Assembly: GCF_037975245.1 (NCBI RefSeq)
Contig: NC_092574.1
Coordinates: forward strand, 512,001-576,000
Origin: Apostichopus japonicus
Taxonomy: Eukaryota; Echinodermata; Holothuroidea; Aspidochirotida; Stichopodidae
Direction: 5' to 3'
DNA: 64,000 nt
The position numbers were made by a program, and so were the translations under genes. The notes beneath the pieces are model-generated. The model did not search any database and was not told the DNA's origin. It saw only the letters and a program-made list of their open reading frames with translations. Positions 55,786 through 64,000 of this stretch are shown piece after piece (the first letter of the stretch is position 1; each line of letters begins with the position of its first letter).

Positions 55786-56544
55786 AATGGTATTTGTACC
55801 TACTCTTCTACCAAATTAGATGTCTATATAGAAAGGCCCCCACAAGTATTCCTTCCAGTACATTAGAGCCAGACTCTGGAAAAGATTTCCTCACAAAATC
55901 CCAAAATTGTATTCTCTTTCATTGCTTTCTCTTCCATTTTGTTTCATTCATTGCTTTAAGTCTTTTGTTTTGATCTGTGCAATCTTAACATTTACAATGT
56001 GATATATATTTTTATTACATTCTTTTGAATTTTTTATTGGCTTCCTGCACTTTTTTCTGCTTTTTATTCTGTAATCCTGCTTGTACATGTAATTTTTTCG
56101 TTCTTGATTTTCAAGTTCTTTGTTTGAAAAATGTTACGTTCTTAGCTCCAATGAAAAACAATCCTTTGAAACATTTCAAAAAAAATAACCTTCTCCTGGA
56201 CTCCATCATAATGAATTAACCTACTCAAAAAAATAACTTAAAATCTAGATAAGCTAGACTTTTTAAATTGGGAGGAGGCTCTGGCAGAGGGAGGGGCGTC
56301 CATGTTTAGGAAATCGGTGGCTATAGGGCTTGCGACTCAAACACCCAAAGAATAGGTCTTCGGGGAACAGTGCAGCCACTGGGAAGGGTTTTTCCTTTTC
56401 TCTGTTTTCTTTCAAAATGTAATATCCAGTGGATCTGGATCTAAGTACATAGTTCCTGTGTCAATGTCAAAATAAGACTTCATGAAGTCAGACCAACTTA
56501 AAATTGATCTCAAGGATTGGGCTTTTTGATAGGTCTATTTATAT

Positions 56545-57065
56545 GAAGGGATATGCACTAGTTAATTGCAATTTCAGCCCTCCAAACTAGTGAAGGGATA
56601 TGTACTAGTTTATCTACAATTTCAGCCCTCCAGACTAGTGTAGGGATATGCACTAATTAATTGCAATATCAGCCCTCCAAACTAGTGTAGGGATATGTAC
56701 TAGTTTATCTGCAATTTCAGCCCTCCAAACTAGTGTAGGGATATGCACTAGTTTATTGCAATTTCAGCCCTCCAAAGTAGTGTAGGGGTATGCACTAGTT
56801 TATTTGCAATTTCAGCCCTCCAAACTAGTGTAGGGTTATGCACTAGTTAATTGCAATTTCAGCCCTCCAAACTAGTGTAGGGATATGCAATAGTTTATTG
56901 CAATTTCAGCCCTCCAAACTAGTGTAGGGGTATGCACTAGTTTATTTGTAATTTCAGCCCTCCAAACTAGTGTAGGGATATGCATTAATTTATTTGCAAT
57001 GCGGCCCTTCAAACTGGTGTAGGGATATGCACTAGTTTATTTGCAATTTCAGCCTTCAAAACTCC
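56545..57065. repeat. 48-bp minisatellite, about ten copies
   Basis: The unit is built from GTAGGGATATGCACTAGTTT and TTTGCAATTTCAGCCCTCCA. The CAGCCCTCCAAACTAGTGTA word recurs about every 46-49 bp. Units differ by point changes and by a TTAATTG/TTTATTTG alternative. Confidence 0.93.
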
Positions 57066-57284
57066 AGGAAGTTGCGGGTAAGGAACCTGAAAAAGTTTGT
57101 GGTCAGGACCATTGACAACGTGGTTTATACACGAAATCTAAGATTTATGTATATATCCAAAAATATTCGTTATTTTTAATTAACTTTCCCTGCATCAGTT
57201 TATCATGAAAAGCTCTATGAGGTAAAAACATGTTTCATTTGTAACTTTTCTAAGATTTTGACTGATCTGATGCTTTTTTTGTAG

Positions 57285-57355
57285 TTTGACGTGAAGTTAG
57301 GTGTTGCAGAAAATGTACGTTTGCAGTGTATGCTGAGGGCAGCTATTGAGACCAG
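57285..57355 (+). other. Exon candidate (FDVKLGVAENVRLQCMLRAA)
   Basis: A TTTTTTTGTAG acceptor and GTACAA donor bound 71 open bases, 23 codons. The helical segment has no known motif. Confidence 0.45.
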
Positions 57356-57365
57356 GTACAATCAG

Positions 57366-59060
57366 TTAAGTTCGTTCCTCACTTTTTAAACATCTTAGGT
57401 CCAAGCATGTGTTATGTGATATGCCTGCTACTACTGTACTAGATCCAATAATTATTTCAGCATGTGACAGAAGACGTTACAAGTATTCATATTTGCTTGC
57501 ATTTCATTTTTATATTGTAGGTGATTTCTGTTGGTAGACAGCATAAAGCTAGATAGGTTGTACGTATTCTGCGGTATTTGCCAGTAGCACCCTCAGTTTT
57601 ATCACAAGTTTTTGTAGTATAAGATAGCCGTGTCCATGTGTTGGATAAAGGTAACTGTTGTGTACATATTGTTGTTGGCGTTGGTACATAATATTGGGAT
57701 TAGTTGGTCATATGTACACTTAGAGTTGTAATAAATAAGCTGTATTGATTCCCTTCAGCTATCATCTATTGACAAAGCAAATATTTTTTTAGATGGTTAT
57801 GGATTTTGGACAAATTTAAGATTTTATATCTTATTTTTTGGGGTCATATGTCGGTTATAGCCATGATTTTTAAAATAGAAGGTTAATTTTTGACATGAGA
57901 CGCATTGGGGGTTGCATGGCAGAAGCATTTAAAAGAGCCTTCTACTCCTTAATATTAAAGAAGCCATTTAATCTTTAATATTTTCTGAGCATTAAAGGAG
58001 TGTTCCAACATTTAAAAGCTAGTTTATGATTTTATCAAGCATTGTTTATTACACATTTGTTTTCCTTTTCCTCCTATTTATTGATGTAGAGCTAGCTAGT
58101 GGGGAACAAAATACCAGCGCTTAAAGAGAAAAACTGAGTTCTGCCTTCCCTTGCCATACTATATCTCCCCCCCACCCCCCCCCCCCTTGGATGTCGCAAC
58201 CAGACTTCTCTAACCACCCAATCCTTTACATATAAACAATGTCCAATCAATTGCCAGGTAGTGTTTATAGAGTTATAGAACAGTGTTTGTTTCAATTATC
58301 AAGGAGACTTCTCTGCATATGCTGGTCTTCTCTACTGCTTTCAAATGCTAGCTAATGGCTAACTTGATCAATTGTCTTGCATTCTTTTCTTGATATAGTT
58401 TTGCCTTCTTTTGTGTAATCTAAATAATTAAGTCACTCACTGTTTTATTTAAAGGCAAAAATGAACTAAGGGATTTTTTTTGGATCAACAGATAACTTCT
58501 GGAGATGAGTGGAATAACCCCAATGTTGGATGCTTCTCGGCCAAAAGATGATTTTCTCATCAACTTCAAAGCAGTTGCTACAAATTGATAGATAGTGTTC
58601 AAAGTTAAAAGTCTGCCAAAGCAATAGTAATAATAATAATAAATCCAGACCAGGTACTAAATGCATTTAACATGTGCACACTTCGGCAGCCGCTGCCGTG
58701 AGTATCCACCTTTATAATTACTTTCATGATTCTTAGAGCAGGTTCCTTTTTTCTTTACTTGGATTTTGATCACTTTTTTTTAAGATCTTTAGCTTGACTT
58801 GTCACATTTCGATTTGTTTTGATTAGTACCTAATTGGCTTTATAGATTTGATGACCACAAAAAAAAAAAAACACAAAAAAAAAACTACCTTAAAAGCAAT
58901 GATGTCATAGATTATGGAGGATTTTTAAATGTTCTTTGAATATTCAATATGTTTGCCTAGCATTACCCTTCCTGCAAGTTGTTGACCAAAGCAAATCTTT
59001 AAAAGCAAAGATGTCATAGAATATGGAGGATTTTGAATTTTTTGCTTTGAATCTTGACAG
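57366..59060. other. Mostly featureless, C- and A-runs
   Basis: A C-run at about 58,165-58,188, A-runs at 58,858-58,885 and a short AATAATAAT run near 58,630. AATATGGAGGATTTT recurs at about 58,912 and 59,017, a small local duplication. No gene is supported. Confidence 0.45.
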
Positions 59061-59115
59061 GTCTCAACTATGAAGTGTGGCCTATTGCCGATCAGTCAAG
59101 AAGCCTTGATTTGTG
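59061..59115 (+). other. Exon candidate (LNYEVWPIADQSRSLDLW)
   Basis: A TTGAATCTTGACAG acceptor and a GTGAGA donor. It is short, open and of unknown family. Downstream frames to 59,310 are each interrupted. Confidence 0.4.
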
Positions 59116-59309
59116 GTGAGATTTCTATACTATGACTGCACAGGGATCGTGGTCGAGGAGGAACAGAAGGATCAAATCATCAGGGCCCCTGGACCCAAAA
59201 ACAAAATCCTATTCTTGTGTAACCATGTATCGTCTGCTGTGGTGGGTCCATAGAGGAGGCGTACTTCCTAGCCCTCGACTGTGTAGCAGTATGCGAGATA
59301 CAGGTAAAG

Positions 59310-60419
59310 AATAAGCTGGACTTGGTCCAACGTGGTTGGATTGCTTGTAAAACTTAGCTGTGTGAGGCCAAATGTTCTCTGGTTATGTTACAGTTTCTTC
59401 ATTCTCCTCTGTTTCAGAATATTTTGGAGACCTGTGAAAGTTACAGAGTTTTCCTTTTTTAAGCTGTTTTCTAAAGAGCTGGGAATGGGGAAGGGGGGGA
59501 GGGGGTTGAGGGATGAAAATGGACAAGATTAGTCAACTCCAAACACAAAGTAAAAGGTATGGATTGAGTTAATCTTTGATATGACCCTCTCCTCTGAGAA
59601 TAGTTATCTGAAATTTTCAAACTGTTTCCAAACAATATAATCAATTTGGAATTTTTATTGTCTTGGGAATGATTTTATCTCCTAGCTTACACGGAACTTG
59701 ATTTTGCAAATAGCGTAGTCTACTTCTGTATCAATATGTAGTCATTACACTCTACTCTCTCCACCTCTGAAGATTCTGCTTCTGTACAAACTTTTGTTTG
59801 CTATTCTCTGAGTCGAACTAGGCTCTGAGTAACAGCAGAAAGTCACCTGCAATAGCAAAGCCTGCTCCATGAAATGAATAGAAAATAACAACGGTTGAAA
59901 AAGTACGTTTGACTGGAATAATAGCTTGTCTTGATGCGACTTGCTGACTCCAAATCAAATTTATGGATTTGGAGTAAGGCATAGTAGGGGATTTTTGCTT
60001 TCTAACATGTATATGCACTAATAATTTTGACATTCAGCGATAAAGTTCCCATAATATTCTTTTTGATGCCTGACCCCAAGGGCAAGGTTACCCACCTGGG
60101 AGATGTGTTTCATTGTCTTTTGGCTACTGTAAATCCTTAGAAAAGCTACCAGTTGAAACTGTAGGAAAAATTTCTCTTAGAGATCTTTTATGAAAGTCAT
60201 AATTGAGTTTTTTATTTGTATGTCTTGAAGGTTCAGCAACACACTTTAATAGTGGGTTGGAATTACAAGTGGTGGGGGAAGCTGGTTGTCTGGGTTTTGT
60301 CAACCTACAATTTTATCAATCATTGTGTGTGGTTTTTTTTGTCGAGTCTGGGTATAACAAACAATGGTTCTTACAAAGCGGATTATCTGCTTTCTAATAA
60401 AGTTACCCTTACCAACACG
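59310..60419. other. No gene supported
   Basis: AT-rich DNA with a G-run at about 59,490-59,500. The plus-strand frames near 60,203-60,464 overlap each other and have no domain. Confidence 0.4.
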
Positions 60420-60830
60420 AATATATTCGATAAGTATTCAATAAGTATTCAAAGATTTCCTTAGTATTCAGCAAATTTACCATATAACACACAGTACAAA
60501 ATAAGTATTCCAATACTAATATGAATAACTATAAGCCTTCGTCAGAGCCGAAATATGTAAATGAGTAAAGTATTCGAATACCTGTTAGGTATTCGAATAG
60601 GTTTTCGAGTAGCTTTTGGAATAGCTATTTGAATACTTAGCTCATTTACATATAAGTATTTGCTCATTTGAATAATTCGGCTCTGACGAATACTTATAGT
60701 TACTTGAATACTTATTCGCTAGTATTCAAATACTTGTATGCTAATTAGTTATTTTATGAAGGCTTAACAGGTTTCTGAATACTTACTCGAATACTTATTG
60801 AATACTTGTATGCTAATCAGTTCCAAGTAA
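60420..60830. repeat. Foldback element of TATTCGAATA-type words
   Basis: The arm at 60,522-60,568 (AACTATAAG, TTCGTCAGAGCCGAA, AATGAGTA) is the near-perfect reverse complement of 60,662-60,708 (TCATTTGAATAATTCGGC, CTCTGACGAATACTTATAGT), with about 95 bp between them. AGTATTCAA/TTGAATACT words extend the symmetry to about 60,420 and 60,815. It is non-coding and could be a MITE that lost clear termini. Confidence 0.8.
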
Positions 60831-63328
60831 GGAGAGTTAGGAATTTGGCCAGCTTGTTGTCCTAGCTCCTTGATTAAAACTCTCCAAACAAATAATGAGA
60901 ATAACCAGAATTCTGAAGCCTCCTTTTTTATTCAACAACTTTAAAATTATAAAACTAAACAAAAATAAAAACTACAGCTTCTTCAATTTCATGTATCTTG
61001 GAGCATTCGTGCACTTGTATGCAAACCGTTTGTTCATCTCTTGTGGCTGTGGCTATGTCCACTGGTTTCTGCCACACATACTGTGAATGTACTCTGAACA
61101 TAAAACAAATAGAAATAATTAATAATGATAGGGCACAAATATACATTGGCACAATAACCACCCACCAGAAACGGAAAATATAATATATAATATTCAGTGC
61201 ATAAAACAGGGACGTCGCAACGCGGGGGGAGAGATGGGTGGCTTTAGACCCCACTTTTTTGCAAGCAAGCATGTTTACACATGTCTTACAACATGTCACA
61301 AAGTTTATATATAACCTTACTAGCCCTCCCCCTTTCCCCTGTAATAATTATTAAAATGATGAAAAATTTGGCTTCTTGCATATAACCACATATGAAAAAC
61401 AGAAATGTAATCACATTAAACCCTACATGCCCACCACTTGAATGTTTTGCATTTTTATAATGCTATTTCAATGGTAAGTAAAATCTCTGTAGTACGGTGA
61501 GAGAAACGTCAGACTTGAACGTGAAGTTTGACTGGGTAAAACTAGGAAACTTATCCAAGTACTGAATGTCCAAATAATTACCAAACATAGGTATTGCCCC
61601 ATGCACCCATAAGAATAAGCTTAACTGTAGTAACCCTATAAGTTTAGGCCTAAACAAGAAATATACTACAAATGTAGCCTTGTCTTATTTTAATTTGATT
61701 ATTAATTTTATTAACTGCAAATATGCTGTTTATCGTTGCACAAGACAGGAGAAAATTAGAAGTTGAACTTGGTTATTGTGCCACTCTCAGAAAGTTTCAT
61801 ATGATTACACATTCACATACCACATGAAACAGAAAAAGGTCAACATTCCACTTATTTTGATGATTTTTTCAGAATACGGCCCCTTTCCTCTCCACTTTAT
61901 CAAGCAGACTGCATTTTCAAGTGCAATTTCTTTGTCCATCACCGAACTTAAAGGCTCTGGACTAACTTGTTGATCTTTAACCCAATAAATAACACATTTT
62001 TGAGGCTTGGTCTTCTTCGATGGGTCAGCAATATTTTCCATTTTCTTGGATAACTGCAGCAAGTTCTGAACATCCATTATTGGATATTTAGGCCTAGGCC
62101 TATCGCTGTGGGATAAAATTATATTTTCTTCCAAGTGTCAGCCTAATGTTAATAAAGTTCAGTCGACCACATGTTGGGCTGCAAGGGCTGGAATAAATTT
62201 AGTCGGACTCAGAACTGAAACATTTATTTCTGCTAACTCAAATTCAATCTGCTAATAAAAGTTGAACAACATTCACGTGGAATAAATATCTATTCAAAAT
62301 GGAGTCAAGCACAGAATACTAAAACAGTAGGTCTATGAATATGATCGATGAGATTTTGAAAAGGCTTCAGCTTTTCAATCCTCCGCGGTATATTCAAATA
62401 CTGCCGTGCCTGTGCACTTCACCTTGGCCAGAAAGCGTATTATAAGTAATACTAATGTCATGACACTAACATCATGAAAGGAAAGCTGGGATGCTCCTGA
62501 GGGTCTTTGTAAGTTTGCTTGAGCTCAGCTTGCGCCCGCAGGCGTCCACAGGATTCCGTATCAAATCGTATGGAGAAGACGCCTAAACACAAACTTCCGT
62601 TTTCCCTGATAGTGTTACAATGCTTCTATTGTACCTCATTCATATTGTACATAATGCATTATGCCTATTTGCTATCATGGTGCCTTGCAGAATCCAGGCA
62701 TCTGTTATATCCACCATAGAGAAGTTGACATCTGTTTTGTCCCTTAAAGAGCAAATTATCAAATAGCCAAGTTTGGTCCAGTATTGTTGACCGACAAATT
62801 TGTTTTGGGATAGAAACAAATGAAGTATTATTGCCCAGACAGGCAGTTGCTCAAATATTTGCCTGTTGAAGGAGAAGTGCATTTCTGTGTTTGTTCTGTA
62901 ATGGCAGTATTTAGCTCTTTTGTCCCTTGTCAGAGAGATGGAAGACAAAATGCTTCAAATGAGAAGGATTCAAATGTTTCATCAAAAGGATGAAATTTCA
63001 AACCGGATTTAAGCTAGAAAGGACTCTAAAGTGGGTCTTGGATTTTTGAAGCACAAACACCAAACGGATGGTTTCTTCGGCAAATCATGTACGATGTTGT
63101 CGTCCTCTTATTTGAAATTGTTGAGTTTCATTCCTCAGATGGCATATATAAGATTGAATATATAAGAATCTCCTTAGTAGTGTTAGGACCAGCAGAGCAA
63201 AGTCGGCGACGAGAAACGGCAAAGGAGGAATAAGAGAGATTAAAAGAGTCGCTCGTAAGACTTGTGTTCTATAATGTAACAACAAACTGCATTCAAACGT
63301 TTTACCGTATGCTAATTATTCGTGACAG
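60831..63328. other. No gene supported
   Basis: AT-rich DNA with a G-run near 61,225 and many short open frames on both strands. The minus-strand frame at 61,805-62,134 (109 codons) begins at an ATG and has a plausible composition but no recognised domain or splice context. Confidence 0.4.
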
Positions 63329-63493
63329 ATACATGCCGTAGGCCTGGAAAATGTCATCCACCTACCGGATGAAGTCCGAGACAAGGTCCACGAAGGAACT
63401 GCCAAGGGCGCAGGTGGGGTCAGTGAGACAGGACACAAACTGAAGGTCGGTGAACTGGAGTTCGAAGGCATGATGAGACATTTGGACAATATG
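63329..63493 (+). other. Well-formed exon of an unknown host gene
   Basis: A TATTCGTGACAG acceptor and GTAAGA donor bound exactly 55 open codons, phase 0 on both sides, with higher GC than the flanks. It includes LENVIHLPDEVRDKVHEGTA, GGVSETGHKLKVGELEFEG and MMRHLDNM. It looks like a conserved coding exon, but I cannot name the family. The next exon would lie beyond the window or in the last 500 bp. Confidence 0.6.
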
Positions 63494-64000
63494 GTAAGAT
63501 TTCAAAATGCAAAAATTCCAATTCATTTGGCCTGCAACGTCTTTGCAGCAGACGAACTAGCCTTATTTGCATTTAAAGATCTGGGCAGACATAGCGATCA
63601 TTTACTATGCTAATTGCCAACCGATGGCATCGCTTAGCGTATGAGCTTTTTGATCATATGTGTACCAAGCTAATGCGCTTTATTAAGTGAGATAATTCAG
63701 TGAGAAGTGAGTTGTGAGAAGTCAGTGTGGATAAGCAGGTAGCTTCGTTCAGTCAAAGTAAACAGCTGTGATGTATCAGGATGGTTGGATACACCATTCG
63801 ATTTGATTTGTGTCTTACATGAAACTCTAATTGTTACAGCTTGATACTCTCTTAGATTCAATATATACATATATAGTATTGGCAAGCTCTTGACTTAACA
63901 ATCAGAGTGGTTTCATACGCTATTGAACACAATCCAAACTTTATCGGTTTGGGGAACTTCATGAAGCTCCCTACAAGTGATCTGTTGCACACCCCACCCA

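Noticed and set aside
59132-59314. Exon continuing from 59,061-59,115
   Set aside because: The intron would be only about 27-30 bp and every frame is interrupted before the next plausible donor.
61805-62134. 109-codon minus-strand ORF with ATG
   Set aside because: No domain, no splice evidence and AT-rich context; kept only as a note.

Overview
This window looks like a piece of an animal nuclear genome. It has intron-split coding fragments with canonical AG/GT borders, AT-rich intergenic DNA, poly-TA microsatellites, tRNA-derived SINEs, several non-LTR retrotransposons, an LTR retrotransposon and a hAT-type MITE. The repeated TAGGCCTA-type words, the CR1/L2-like LINEs and the KRBA2-like integrase suggest a marine invertebrate deuterostome, perhaps an echinoderm such as a sea cucumber. 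That assignment is an inference and rests on no single marker. No complete, intact host gene is visible. Most recognisable protein sequence is mobile-element derived or decayed.

Layout. 1-10,712: a 157-bp CpG-rich satellite (about 48 units) interrupted by a 5'-truncated LINE with an intact reverse-transcriptase frame (324-3,092) and by the 3' end of a related LINE (9,700-9,935, minus strand). 10,713-11,290: a minus-strand LINE endonuclease remnant. 12,690-17,279: a very young LTR retrotransposon on the minus strand, with apparently identical 422-bp LTRs, a 5-bp target duplication, PBS and PPT. It encodes Gag-protease-integrase but no reverse transcriptase or RNase H. 18,860-25,772: a plus-strand, intron-containing, broken gene for a KRBA2/GIN-like (Ty3/Gypsy-type) integrase, split by a 3.7-kb LINE (about 19,440-23,133).

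27,384-33,088: plus-strand exons of a decayed ubiquitin-specific protease (USP). A 1,155-bp hAT MITE with a perfect 8-bp target duplication sits in one of its introns. 34,595-38,161: further plus-strand exon candidates of unknown function, with a minus-strand LINE between them. 40,300-46,005: the C-terminal half of a SET-domain methyltransferase in five exons with fully compatible phases and one in-frame TGA. 47-64 kb: scattered exon candidates of one or more unrecognised genes among tandem arrays, two SINEs, LINE fragments and a foldback element.

The main idea to test is that the integrase, USP and SET fragments are collinear, on one strand, and without a recognisable host gene between them. 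They may be remains of one composite gene or of a large GIN/Ginger-like element that carried ubiquitin-removing and histone-methylating modules. The second idea is that the LTR element is a recently mobile deletion derivative of a Gmr1-type Ty3/Gypsy element, in which integrase lies upstream of reverse transcriptase. It would depend on a full-length relative for reverse transcription.
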